A stretch of DNA of 43,229 nucleotides, taken from assembly GCA_017617005.1 (NCBI GenBank), contig JAFZWW010000072.1, forward strand, positions 1-43,229, given 5' to 3'. The position numbers and the translations under genes were made by a program. Positions 16,183 to 25,338 of this stretch are shown piece by piece (positions within the stretch are counted from its first letter, which is position 1; each line of letters opens with the position of its first letter). The notes below the pieces were generated by a model. That model was not told the origin of the DNA. It was given only the letters and a program-made list of their open reading frames with translations, and ran no database searches. Source of the stretch: Lachnospiraceae bacterium. GTDB lineage: Bacteria; Bacillota; Clostridia; Lachnospirales; Lachnospiraceae.

Positions 16183-17076
16183 ATGGCACATGATGCTTAT
16201 CTGTTCGGTCAGATACTCGGAACACATTCATTTCTTTTAAAAGACGGTTTTTTGAAGCCGGACGAATATTCGGAGATAAAGGAGCACTACTTCCTGCCCG
16301 GCGGTGAGACCGGAACGGCAGCCACGGTGCTCGATTCTCTCGGTGTGTCCGTCAAGATGGACGGAACATGGATCGGAACAGAGGTTGCTCCGATGCTGAG
16401 ATCATTTTATAAGAATAAGAATGTCGACCTGTCATCCATGACTTTTGTGACTGATGATGACGGCGTTATGGATTATGTTGTTATCGCGGGGCTTGTGCGT
16501 TCACCCATGGGACGCTTTCAGACTCTCTTTTCCACAGGAAAGAGATGGTGGAGCATTCCACAGGAGGAAGATATCCTGTCAAGTAAGGTTGTTGCCATCG
16601 ATCCGTTCTTCGGCGAAGAGACGCAGAGAGCGGCAGAGATCTGCATCAAAGCCGGCATTCCCTATGTGACGATCGATTCAAAGCATGATTCCTTCCTTCA
16701 TAAGAATGCGGCGATAAATGTGGTTTCAAAGGAATGCACGGAAACCTATGAGGGAATGAGCGCCGAAGATATAATGAAGCTAATGCAGGAAGAGAGCAGC
16801 GGGCTTACGATCATAACACAGGGCGGCGGTGATATGCTCTATGCGAGAAACGGTGAAGAGATCCACTGTATGAAGCCGCATCCCGTAGAGGTAAGGAGCA
16901 CGCTCGGAGCCGGTGATACATTTAAGGCCGGATGCGTATATGCTCTTTTACACGGAATGAATGATGAGGAGACGGTAAGGTTTGCGAGTGCCTGTTCCGG
17001 AGTAGCGATCTCGAGATTTCCGCTTCCGCTCAATCCGCCAAAACTTAATGAAGTAAACGAACTTATGAACAGATAA
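16183..17076 (+). CDS. PfkB-family carbohydrate kinase
   Basis: A 297-residue ribokinase-like enzyme that should phosphorylate a sugar or nucleoside with ATP. The C-terminal signature STLGAGDTFKAG is intact with the catalytic base Asp245, and the N-terminal glycine pair region FLPGGETGTAATVLDSLG matches the substrate-binding end. The sequence does not decide the substrate. GGAGGGG at 16165-16171 is 11 nt before the ATG, rather distant; the ATG at 16172 is out of frame. The hybrid kinase gene starts 41 nt downstream on the same strand, so they may share a transcript, but no functional link is evident. Confidence 0.85.
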   Translation: MAHDAYLFGQILGTHSFLLKDGFLKPDEYSEIKEHYFLPGGETGTAATVLDSLGVSVKMDGTWIGTEVAPMLRSFYKNKNVDLSSMTFVTDDDGVMDYVVIAGLVRSPMGRFQTLFSTGKRWWSIPQEEDILSSKVVAIDPFFGEETQRAAEICIKAGIPYVTIDSKHDSFLHKNAAINVVSKECTETYEGMSAEDIMKLMQEESSGLTIITQGGGDMLYARNGEEIHCMKPHPVEVRSTLGAGDTFKAGCVYALLHGMNDEETVRFASACSGVAISRFPLPLNPPKLNEVNELMNR

Positions 17077-17117
17077 GGCCGCCGGGATTATCCGGCCGGT
17101 TTACACGGGGGAGAAAA

Positions 17118-19952
17118 ATGTATCATGTAGTTCTTACGATCCAGCTTATCACGATGATAATGCTTCTTATCGAAAGCTGGGTGGTTTTCAAAAACATGAA
17201 GTCGGCGCTTCACAGCTGGCTGTTTCTGGTGTGCATATCCACTCTGGTAAACAGTCTCGGGTATTATCTCGAACTCATGAGCACCACCGAGGAAGCATAT
17301 TTCACCGCACTCAGACTGTCGTATTTCGGAAGAGTGTGGACCCCGTTCGCACTTCTTTTCTTCAACGTGGAATTCCTGAAACTGAAGGTTTCCAAGGTTC
17401 TGAAGATACTTCTCGGATTATCCAATCTGGTCATATATCTCTGCGTATTCACGACAAAAGAAACACAGCTGTATTATAAGGATATGTCGTTCTCGCTCAG
17501 AGGCGATTTCCCCATATTTGTCCATAAGGACGCCATTGTCCATGGCCTGTGGACCGTGGCTATGCTGCTCTATGCCGTCGTCATTATCTCATTTCTTATC
17601 AGAGAGATCAGCAGAAAATCCGGGGGAATCGAAAAAAAGAGGATCATCATGGTCATGCTGTCCATGGTGGTGCAGAGCATATGCGCGGTCGTCGAGATGC
17701 TGGATCTTCTTCCCGTGACAGAAGTATATGATGTGACCATGATCGGATTCCCCATTGGCACAATGTTCATGCTGATCGCCATCTTCCGTTACAAGCTCCT
17801 CGATGCCGAAAGTCTGGCTAAGGATTTCGTAAATGACGAACTTGCCGAGGGCGTTATAGCAATAGATGAAAAAGGAAAACTCGTTTTTTCCAACAAGACG
17901 GCAAGAAAGCTTTTCCCCGATCTCGATTCGAGACCCGATGAAGTTCTTGCCATGATGACATCGGCGATCGCATCCGGTGATACTCTTACGATCGGTGACA
18001 GGGTATTTACTCCCAAGGAAAACAACCTGGTGCAGAACGGTGTGGATGCGGGAAAACTGTATTCACTCGTTGATGATACGGACTATATCCGTTATACGGA
18101 AGAGCTTGAGGAAGCCAAACAGGCCGCAGACAATGCCAACAAGGCCAAGTCATCATTCCTTGCGAATATGAGCCATGAGATCCGCACACCCATCAATGCC
18201 GTTCTCGGTATGGATGAGATGATCCTCAGGGAATCCGATGAACAGGATACGCTTAATTACGCGGAGGATATCCGCGTTGCGGGAAGAACTCTTTTGTCAC
18301 TGATAAATGACATACTGGATTTCTCCAAGATAGAAGAAGGAAGGATGGAGATTCTTCCCGTACAGTACGAGCTTTCGAGTGTTGTGGTCGATCTCGTCAA
18401 TATGGTAAGGGAACGAGCAACAAAAAAAGGACTCAAGCTGGTCCTGAAGGTGAATTCCGATATACCCAATCTCCTGTACGGCGATGAGATCCGCATAAAG
18501 CAGATCGCATTGAACCTTCTTACAAATGCCGTGAAATACACGGAAAAGGGAGAGGTGCGTTTTTCCGTCGATTACAGAAGAACCGCAGACGATGAGATAT
18601 ATGTTTCCTTCAGGGTTTCAGATACCGGCATCGGAATGAAGGAAGAGGATATGAATAAGCTCTTTTCTCCTTTTGAAAGGATCGAGGAGAGCAGGAACCG
18701 TTCCATCGAGGGCACGGGTCTCGGAATGAGCATTGTCAAACAGCTCCTTGCGCTTATGGATTCAAAACTTGACGTCAAGAGCGTTTACGGAGAGGGCTCG
18801 GAATTCTCGTTTGAAGTAAGGCAGAAGGTCATCGGCAAGGAACCCATGGGTAATATATCCGAAAGGTTCAAGAGGACCAATGTACAGAGAAAAGCCTACA
18901 AAGAGTTGTTCCACGCTCCCAAGGCCGATATCCTTGTTGTAGATGATACCGAGATGAACCTGCTCGTCATAAAGAATCTTCTCAAGAAGACGCAGGTCAG
19001 GATAGATACCGCCGCATCGGGACAGGAAGCACTGGCAAGCGCCGGACGCAAATCATATGATATAATATTCATCGATCATATGATGCCCGATATGGACGGA
19101 ATAGAAACGCTTCACAGGATCAGGGAAAATGAAAATGCCGAAGCGGGAAAGACCGTCTACGTGGCACTTACGGCAAATGCCGTTTCGGGTGCGAGGGAGA
19201 TGTATCTGTCAGAAGGCTTCGAGGATTACCTGTCCAAGCCCGTCGACGGAAACGAACTCGAAGAAATGGTAATGAAGTATCTTCCGGATGACAAGATCGA
19301 AAAGCTGGATACGGAAGATGATGCCGGACCCGCGGACAATACTTTGAATATGGCGGATGAAGATCCGCTTGCAGGCCTTGATATGATCCCCGAGATCAAC
19401 AGAAAGAGCGGCATCATAAACTGCGGATCCAAGGACGGATATGTGTCCGTTCTTGAAACCTTCCACAGGAGCGCGGAGGAAAAGGCAGAAGAGATCGAAA
19501 AATATCTTGAAGCCGGAGATATCAAAAATCTGACGGTAAAGGTACATGCGCTTAAGAGTTCCGCAAGGATCATAGGAGCTTCACAGCTTTCCGAAAAAGC
19601 GGCGGCTCTTGAAGAAGCGGGAAAAGCGGAAGACCTTGAGACCATCCACCGTGATATTCCGGTGCTTTTAAGTGGATTCAGGGAGCTTAACGGTAAGCTT
19701 TCATTTCTGGATAAGAATTCCGGTACCGGAAAAGAAATAACTCCGGAGATGATAAAGGAAGCATTCGCGACCGTTTGCGAGATTGCTGAGAGCATGGATT
19801 TCGGAATGATGGAGGATCTTATCAGGGACCTCAGGGAATATTCCTTCCCGCAGGAAGAGAAAGAAGTTCTGGATGATATCGCAAAAAAACTGAACGAACT
19901 CGACTGGGACGGAATCGGAAAATGTGCGAAATCTGTTTTGGATAAAAACTGA
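17118..19952 (+). CDS. Hybrid sensor histidine kinase (7TM-PAS-HisKA-HATPase-REC-Hpt)
   Basis: A 944-residue membrane signal kinase. Residues 1-230 contain seven hydrophobic segments like the 7TM N-terminal region of histidine kinases. A degenerate PAS-like segment (about 240-330, VIAIDEKGKLVFSN) follows. The H-box is FLANMSHEIRTPINAVLGM with phospho-His353, then the N, G1 and G2 boxes (LLTNAVKYTEKGEV, DTGIGM, GTGLGMSIVKQ). A receiver follows with Asp653 in FIDHMMPDMDG, and a C-terminal Hpt domain with His810 in VHALKSSARIIGA. All relay residues are present, so a His-Asp-His phosphorelay is likely, with the output Asp on the next gene's protein. GGGGGAG before the ATG is a good ribosome site. 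The stimulus is unknown. The 12-nt gap to the response regulator implies one operon. Confidence 0.92.
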   Translation: MYHVVLTIQLITMIMLLIESWVVFKNMKSALHSWLFLVCISTLVNSLGYYLELMSTTEEAYFTALRLSYFGRVWTPFALLFFNVEFLKLKVSKVLKILLGLSNLVIYLCVFTTKETQLYYKDMSFSLRGDFPIFVHKDAIVHGLWTVAMLLYAVVIISFLIREISRKSGGIEKKRIIMVMLSMVVQSICAVVEMLDLLPVTEVYDVTMIGFPIGTMFMLIAIFRYKLLDAESLAKDFVNDELAEGVIAIDEKGKLVFSNKTARKLFPDLDSRPDEVLAMMTSAIASGDTLTIGDRVFTPKENNLVQNGVDAGKLYSLVDDTDYIRYTEELEEAKQAADNANKAKSSFLANMSHEIRTPINAVLGMDEMILRESDEQDTLNYAEDIRVAGRTLLSLINDILDFSKIEEGRMEILPVQYELSSVVVDLVNMVRERATKKGLKLVLKVNSDIPNLLYGDEIRIKQIALNLLTNAVKYTEKGEVRFSVDYRRTADDEIYVSFRVSDTGIGMKEEDMNKLFSPFERIEESRNRSIEGTGLGMSIVKQLLALMDSKLDVKSVYGEGSEFSFEVRQKVIGKEPMGNISERFKRTNVQRKAYKELFHAPKADILVVDDTEMNLLVIKNLLKKTQVRIDTAASGQEALASAGRKSYDIIFIDHMMPDMDGIETLHRIRENENAEAGKTVYVALTANAVSGAREMYLSEGFEDYLSKPVDGNELEEMVMKYLPDDKIEKLDTEDDAGPADNTLNMADEDPLAGLDMIPEINRKSGIINCGSKDGYVSVLETFHRSAEEKAEEIEKYLEAGDIKNLTVKVHALKSSARIIGASQLSEKAAALEEAGKAEDLETIHRDIPVLLSGFRELNGKLSFLDKNSGTGKEITPEMIKEAFATVCEIAESMDFGMMEDLIRDLREYSFPQEEKEVLDDIAKKLNELDWDGIGKCAKSVLDKN

Positions 19953-19964
19953 TCGGAGGATATG

Positions 19965-20738
19965 ATGGATAGCTTATATGTTCAGCCCGGACAGGTTCTG
20001 GTCATAAGTTCCACGGAAAGCTTTCTGGCCAAGAGTCTTGTTTCCAAGATGCAGACAGGCAGAATGAACTGTGTTCTGTCAAACGGAAGCATCAAGGAGA
20101 TAGAAAGACTCCGTGACAAGATAGAGCTTGTGATCCTGTTCACCAATGAAGAGATCGAAGAGATGACCGAGATGCTGGTCTATCTTAAGGATATGGTTAA
20201 CGATCTGGACAGGAAGATCATCATCATCGGAGATATTGCGGAAGCGGAGACTGTAAAAAGATTCATCCCCGCCAATCATATACTGGAGGTGTTCAAGAGA
20301 CCCCTCGTCATGGACGATCTGCTTAAATGCATCGGCAGGTATATGGAAGAAAATACCGGAGAGAACCGTAAAAAGACTGTGCTTGTCGTGGATGATGACA
20401 TCACATATATGAGAACCGTGTATGAATGGCTGAAGGATAATTATCATGTGGGCATGGCGGCCAACGGCGTCCAGGCGATCAGTTTCCTTGCAAGGAACAA
20501 AGCCGATCTTGTGCTTCTCGATTATGAAATGCCCATCGCAAACGGCCCCCAGGTACTCGAGATGCTGAAGAATGATTCGGAAACCGGACAGATTCCCGTA
20601 ATGTTTCTCACGGGACACAGTGATACCGACAGCATCATATCGGTAATGGGTCTTTCCCCTGCGGACTATCTGCTCAAGACGATCGATAAGGACGGACTGC
20701 TCAAAAAGCTGAAGGATTTTTTCAGCAACAATCCCTGA
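19965..20738 (+). CDS. Response regulator with degenerate plus intact receiver
   Basis: A 257-residue protein with no DNA-binding output domain. Residues about 138-255 form a complete receiver: VLVVDDDITYM, phospho-acceptor Asp186 in LVLLDYEMP and the conserved Thr and Lys (FLTGHS, LLKTID). Residues 1-125 look like a second receiver that lost its acidic pocket and Asp (VLVISSTES, LVILFTNEE) but kept the KRP near 112-115 region. It is therefore probably a phosphate-insensitive docking domain. ATG 19965 is preferred to the ATG 3 nt earlier because GGAGG at 19955-19959 is then 5 nt away. It is the natural acceptor for the Hpt of the hybrid kinase just upstream. The output is presumably a protein-protein interaction. 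Confidence 0.85.
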   Translation: MDSLYVQPGQVLVISSTESFLAKSLVSKMQTGRMNCVLSNGSIKEIERLRDKIELVILFTNEEIEEMTEMLVYLKDMVNDLDRKIIIIGDIAEAETVKRFIPANHILEVFKRPLVMDDLLKCIGRYMEENTGENRKKTVLVVDDDITYMRTVYEWLKDNYHVGMAANGVQAISFLARNKADLVLLDYEMPIANGPQVLEMLKNDSETGQIPVMFLTGHSDTDSIISVMGLSPADYLLKTIDKDGLLKKLKDFFSNNP

Positions 20739-20827
20739 AGCCGGAAGAGATCACAAAATTAGAGCATGGATTTCGATCACATTATTTTTGAGGATAAGTT
20801 TCCATCTCAGAACAGAACAATTAGAAT

Positions 20828-23053
20828 TCATATTATAAACAGGTAGTATCCGATAAGGGATAATCTTCCCCTGAGTCCCGTCTTCTTTATATGATCGATA
20901 AGGTTTCTGTTATTGTCATTTACCACAATAACATCCTTATCGGTGATCTTATCTCCTCTGTAAGCATAGGTTTCATAGATCTGCGTGAAATCCAGCAGCT
21001 TACGGGGGATTTCTTTTTCTGCCCTCAATCTGAATTCTTCAAAGGTTTCTTCATCGGGCTTGGATAATCCGCAGATCTTCAGAAGCCTCATATTTCTCAC
21101 AAGGAGGATGTTATATTTCTTTTCATCGTCGCTGAGCATGTATCTGATACGCCCGATCAGTTTTACGATGATGAGCAGGACAAGAGCGGCCGCAAGCGAT
21201 GCCGCGGCGATAAGCACGGGATATTTCCAGTCTATGGAATTTGTTTCTTCATGTTCTTCAATCTCGATATCGGGAAGCTCTACATCGGGCTCATATACAT
21301 AATCCCAATCGACAGTGGATACTCTTTCCTTTTCTTCGGCAAGCTCTGCCGAGGTCTTCCATCTGTTTGCCATTCTGAAGCCGGGAGTCGGCTCATAAGT
21401 GATCCATCCGATTCCCTCGATATAACATTCGGGCCATGCGTGCGCACAGTTTTCGGTCACCACAGCACCGCCCTTGTTATGAAGTTCTACTCGGTAGCCT
21501 TGTACGAATCTGGAAGGAATACCGATGTATCTGGATATCAGGACAAATGCCGAGGCATAATAAACGCAGTAGCCTTCCTGCTTTTCGAAAATGAGATAAT
21601 CAAGAAATTCCTCCGATGTATCCACATCTTCGGGCACGGCACCGACTCTCAGATTGTATCTCATTGAATTGAACAGCTTCTCAAGCTTCTTCAGTTTTTC
21701 CGCATCGGTGGTGCAGTCAGCAAATAATTCATCCAGATATTCCTTAAGCTCGGGAGATATATCGGGCTCACTTAAGTAGACGGTGTTCATTCTCTCCCTG
21801 TATGATCCGAGTTCTTCAAGAGAGATATAAGGAATGATCTTTATATAGAATGAATCCTGTGTGCGACGCCATTCATCCTCATCGTCAGGGAGCCTGCTTT
21901 CAAGGAAGTCTTCGAATTCCGGACTGTCAGTGTTGAGCCTGAAATATTCCGTGGAATAAACATCACCGTATGTCATGCGGTTTTCCGAGAACGGATCGCC
22001 ACCCACGGAAGTATACGGGATGTTATCGTTCATGTACATGAAGTTGTAGTATTTATGAGGTGTGAAATAGTGCGTGGTGTACATGTTTAGAACGGTTATA
22101 TCCAGCTGGCCGTGTCTTACATAATCGGTATAAAGGTCACCTGAATAAAGTCTCGCACTGTAGAGTGTTTCAAGACAGTCCATAAGGGAATCCGTATCGG
22201 TCTCTTCGTAAGTTTTCTTCCACTCAAGGTCTTCAAAGGTATCGAAGGTCTTACCGGCAAGATAAGCATATGCGGAATTTCCGGTTATCTGTGTTACTTC
22301 CATAACCTTCTTTTCATTTTCCCCGGAGCCGTCCCCGATCGCAGCGAATTCAGAAAAGCCGAGGAAGGAATCCGCGCTGTCGCTCCGCCCGAGGCTCTGC
22401 AGATATTCTTTGATCCTGTAATAGTTGTCGTAAGCCGTCTGTGCGATCCGCTTTGCAAGAGCCCAGTCATAAGGTTCTTCTTTTGCGGGGAACACAAGCA
22501 TAAGTATCAGGAACAGTGCAAGGAATGGCGAAAGGAAGACAAGGTGTTTTTTGTTGTCGGCCTTGCCCGATTTCTTCCACTCTATCTGTATCTCGTCCGC
22601 AAATGTGCAGAGCACGAAAAAGAAAGCGAATGCAACGACCGCTTTGGGAATATCGATCCCGTTGAACATTACATAGGCGAGAACCGCTGTAAGGATGAGT
22701 GATATGACGGGACGCACGAATCTGAACGAACAGAGGACTTTTCCGATGACGGTAATGACTGCGGGAATGATGAGCGCCATGAAAAACCACGGATGATCCG
22801 TTAAGAGTGAGGTTTTGATATTCTCGGGAAGAAGGAAGACCGAAGCTGCAGCTAAGGTTATCAGTACTCCCCCGAGTATTATTTTTCCGGTTGTCTTAAG
22901 GTGAATGAAGATCAGTATGAGCGAGGATACGGTAAAGGAGATCAGAAAAACGGGAAGAACACGCACATCCTCATATGCATGACAAACAGCCCACAGTGTG
23001 GGGATGAGTGAAAGAGATATGAGATATATGATGTCATACACAAATGAGATCAT
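20828..23053 (-). CDS. Transglutaminase-like membrane protein (TgpA type)
   Basis: A 741-residue membrane protein. The N-terminal 200 residues hold several hydrophobic helices, followed by an extracytoplasmic region with a transglutaminase core: Cys496 in EGYCVYYASAF, His in ENCAHAWPECYI and the acidic third residue in WITYEPTPG, where Glu stands in for the common Asp. A further TM (VLIAAASLAAALVLLIIVKLI) and a cytoplasmic DUF4129-like tail end the protein. ATG 23053 is used (a GTG at 23056 is possible); its start overlaps the upstream gene's stop as TGATG. MoxR, DUF58 and transglutaminase genes are a well known conserved triplet, thought to act in cell-envelope or stress functions; the substrate is unknown. 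The stop region at 20739-20827 shows no clear hairpin. Confidence 0.88.
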   Translation of the reverse strand: MISFVYDIIYLISLSLIPTLWAVCHAYEDVRVLPVFLISFTVSSLILIFIHLKTTGKIILGGVLITLAAASVFLLPENIKTSLLTDHPWFFMALIIPAVITVIGKVLCSFRFVRPVISLILTAVLAYVMFNGIDIPKAVVAFAFFFVLCTFADEIQIEWKKSGKADNKKHLVFLSPFLALFLILMLVFPAKEEPYDWALAKRIAQTAYDNYYRIKEYLQSLGRSDSADSFLGFSEFAAIGDGSGENEKKVMEVTQITGNSAYAYLAGKTFDTFEDLEWKKTYEETDTDSLMDCLETLYSARLYSGDLYTDYVRHGQLDITVLNMYTTHYFTPHKYYNFMYMNDNIPYTSVGGDPFSENRMTYGDVYSTEYFRLNTDSPEFEDFLESRLPDDEDEWRRTQDSFYIKIIPYISLEELGSYRERMNTVYLSEPDISPELKEYLDELFADCTTDAEKLKKLEKLFNSMRYNLRVGAVPEDVDTSEEFLDYLIFEKQEGYCVYYASAFVLISRYIGIPSRFVQGYRVELHNKGGAVVTENCAHAWPECYIEGIGWITYEPTPGFRMANRWKTSAELAEEKERVSTVDWDYVYEPDVELPDIEIEEHEETNSIDWKYPVLIAAASLAAALVLLIIVKLIGRIRYMLSDDEKKYNILLVRNMRLLKICGLSKPDEETFEEFRLRAEKEIPRKLLDFTQIYETYAYRGDKITDKDVIVVNDNNRNLIDHIKKTGLRGRLSLIGYYLFII

Positions 23054-24216
23054 CACAGCACCTCTTTCAGATCCTCTTCCGTTCCGATACGGAAGAATTT
23101 ACCGTGAAGCATGGTCCTTGCGTTTTCGGTCTCATGCTCATCATCGGTTATCAGGTATACGATCACGGTCACACCGTTCAGCTCGGTAAGACGGATCGTT
23201 TCGATCGCTTCGGCACTTAAGGTGTGGAGAACCGCAATGACTATTTTGCGTGAGAAAAGAGTTCCTTCGGAAACAAGCTGTGAGAACATGGCCTTTGCCG
23301 GAGTGTCTTTTTCGAATCTGTAGCCGGAAAGGAAGGTGTAGAACTCCTTGAATGCATCTTCATCCTTGATAAGATCGGATCTTAAGAAGGTCTGATAAGT
23401 GTATGCTGATACCGGGGTGTTGCCGGCAAGGAAAAATCGGAGAAGTGCTATGACCGTCTCCGTGATCTTGTTTTCAAGGGGAAGATAATCCGCGGGATCC
23501 TGCGAGTATCTCTCCGGATCCATGATGATGCCGATGCCCTGCTTTTCTTCTCCCGTGGTGTTTCTTACAAGAAGCTTTCCGTTTGCTGCGGTAAGCTTCC
23601 AGTGGATCTTTCTTATATCGTCTCCCGGAACGTAATCCCTGACGGTCACATCGGGTTCCGTATTTCCTCCGAGTGAATCGACCGAAGCGGAATCAATATT
23701 TTCGAGTGTTTTGAGTACGGCGGGGGTGTAAACGGCGGGAAGAACATTTACGCGGAAAGGTTCCCTGTTCTTAAAGGTGAGTCTGAATATTCCGAGATAA
23801 TCCCTTATGATTATCTTCTTAACACCCACCTCGTATTCACCGCGGTATCTGCAGAAAAGTGATGTTTCTTTTTTGATGCCGGAATGCGGAGGAAGCTCGT
23901 ATTCGGCGTTCTCATCCATTCCGCTTATAGTGGAAAAGGGACTGTAGAAGGTTATCCGTATCCCGGAATAAGTGAAGATATCTTCATTCTGGAGAGTGAT
24001 GTAGAAATCGGAGATGCTTCCCGCAACAACATTCTTCCTGTTCACATCCTGGTATATCTTGAAACGGATGAGAACGATGAGCGTGTAGAGAAGCGATATG
24101 AAGGGAACAAGTGTAACGGCGGCAAAAAAGCCGTAACTGACAGGGCCGCCGTAATATGTTATGCCGACCAGGGATAGGATCCATAATAGTATTAAGACGA
24201 TCCTGCGAACTGCCAT
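23053..24216 (-). CDS. DUF58-domain protein
   Basis: A 387-residue protein with two N-terminal hydrophobic segments (about residues 6-50) and the DUF58 signature VRDYVPGDDIRKIHWKLTAANGKLLVRN around 185-212, followed by a von Willebrand-A-like segment (GIGIIMDPE, KIVIAVL). The biochemical role of DUF58 proteins is not established; they nearly always accompany a MoxR ATPase, which may act on them as a chaperone-like partner. The stop overlaps the start of the transglutaminase gene, and the start is 1 nt from the MoxR stop, so the three are translationally coupled. Confidence 0.9.
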   Translation of the reverse strand: MAVRRIVLILLWILSLVGITYYGGPVSYGFFAAVTLVPFISLLYTLIVLIRFKIYQDVNRKNVVAGSISDFYITLQNEDIFTYSGIRITFYSPFSTISGMDENAEYELPPHSGIKKETSLFCRYRGEYEVGVKKIIIRDYLGIFRLTFKNREPFRVNVLPAVYTPAVLKTLENIDSASVDSLGGNTEPDVTVRDYVPGDDIRKIHWKLTAANGKLLVRNTTGEEKQGIGIIMDPERYSQDPADYLPLENKITETVIALLRFFLAGNTPVSAYTYQTFLRSDLIKDEDAFKEFYTFLSGYRFEKDTPAKAMFSQLVSEGTLFSRKIVIAVLHTLSAEAIETIRLTELNGVTVIVYLITDDEHETENARTMLHGKFFRIGTEEDLKEVL

Positions 24217-24217
24217 A

Positions 24218-25141
24218 TTATTCTTTCGTGGGGACTTTTACCTTGAGGATGATGCTCTTGATGATGGCATCCTTTTTCTCGCCTGCGATGCGGCTTTCGG
24301 GCGTGAGCACGAGCCTGTGGTTAAGTACGTTCACGGCAACGGCTTTGATGTCGTCGGGTTTTACAAAATCCCTTCCCGATAAGAAAGCCCTGGCCTGTGA
24401 TGCGCTGATGAGTGAAAGAAGTGCTCTTGGTGATGCACCCAGTATGAAACGTGATTCGGATCTGGTAAGTTCGATGATCTCCCTCGCATATGCCAGACAG
24501 TTGTCTGCGATCGTAACCTCGCGTACCCTTTTCTTCATGGCGATCACATCATCCGCGGAGCATACGGGCTTTACCGTATCTGCGGTCTTGCCTTCGATGT
24601 GGTTGCGGGCGAGCTTTATCTCCTCATCCTTCCCGGGATAACCGATACTGAGCCTCATCATGAATCTGTCGACCGATGCTTCGGGAAGAGGATAGGTTCC
24701 GATGAATTCTGTGGGATTCTGCGTGGCGATGACCATGAACGGATCGGGAAGATCGTATCTTATACCGTCAACGGTAACACTGCCCTCGGCCATTGCTTCC
24801 AGAAGGGCCGACTGTGTCTTGGGGGATGTCCTGTTGATCTCGTCCGCAAGGATCATATGGCGCATGATGGCGCCTTCCCTGTATTCGAACTCGCCGGTCT
24901 TCATATTGTAAACGGAAAGGCCGGTGACATCGCCGGGAAGAGTATCGGGTGTGAACTGTATGCGTCCGAATGACATATCGACGGAGCCTGCAAGAACCCT
25001 GGCAAGGGTTGTCTTTCCCACTCCGGGCACATCCTCTATAAGAACATGGCCCCCTGCAAGAAGGCATATGAGGACGTTTTCCGTAATGTCTTCTTTTCCG
25101 ACGAAATATTCGTTTATCTGATTGCGTAATTTCTCGATCAT
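24218..25141 (-). CDS. MoxR-family AAA+ ATPase
   Basis: A 307-residue AAA+ ATPase. Walker A DVPGVGKTT is at residues 37-45, Walker B is ILADEINR and the sensor segment is VIATQNPTE. The C-terminal lid carries the GASPRALLSLISASQARAFLSGRDFVKPDD stretch typical of the family. Full length. GAGG about 7 nt before ATG is a fair ribosome site. MoxR proteins are thought to remodel or mature partner proteins, here probably the DUF58 and transglutaminase products encoded next. A TATAAT (minus strand, 25179-25184) about 40 nt upstream is a likely -10, without a good -35. Confidence 0.93.
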   Translation of the reverse strand: MIEKLRNQINEYFVGKEDITENVLICLLAGGHVLIEDVPGVGKTTLARVLAGSVDMSFGRIQFTPDTLPGDVTGLSVYNMKTGEFEYREGAIMRHMILADEINRTSPKTQSALLEAMAEGSVTVDGIRYDLPDPFMVIATQNPTEFIGTYPLPEASVDRFMMRLSIGYPGKDEEIKLARNHIEGKTADTVKPVCSADDVIAMKKRVREVTIADNCLAYAREIIELTRSESRFILGASPRALLSLISASQARAFLSGRDFVKPDDIKAVAVNVLNHRLVLTPESRIAGEKKDAIIKSIILKVKVPTKE

Positions 25142-25178
25142 AACCTACCTCTTCGTACCAAAAACGGTGTTTTACGAT

Positions 25179-25184
25179 ATTATA
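25179..25184 (-). promoter_or_regulatory. Possible -10 element of the moxR operon
   Basis: TATAAT on the minus strand, about 38 nt before the MoxR start. The region 17 nt upstream is only TATATA-like, so the promoter is incomplete. Confidence 0.35.
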
Positions 25185-25244
25185 CCCTTTTTTACATCAA
25201 ATATATATAAACCGTGGGTTGTGCTTCTACACGGATGCGAAAAT

Positions 25245-25273
25245 TTGACTGAAAAGGCTGTATTCTTTAAAAT
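25245..25273 (+). promoter_or_regulatory. Promoter of the antiporter-trkA operon
   Basis: TTGACT at 25245-25250 and TAAAAT at 25268-25273 are separated by exactly 17 nt, close to the sigma-A consensus. The transcript would have a leader of about 58 nt before the antiporter ATG. Confidence 0.7.
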
Positions 25274-25338
25274 ATAAGGGATTTATTAAACTATGGGCTG
25301 GCGGGTCAAACCGTCCCGGAAAACCCGAAAGGATCCGC

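Noticed and set aside
20739-20827. A terminator between the convergent response regulator and transglutaminase genes
   Set aside because: The 89-nt gap is AT-rich but no stem of more than a few base pairs with a T-run is evident.
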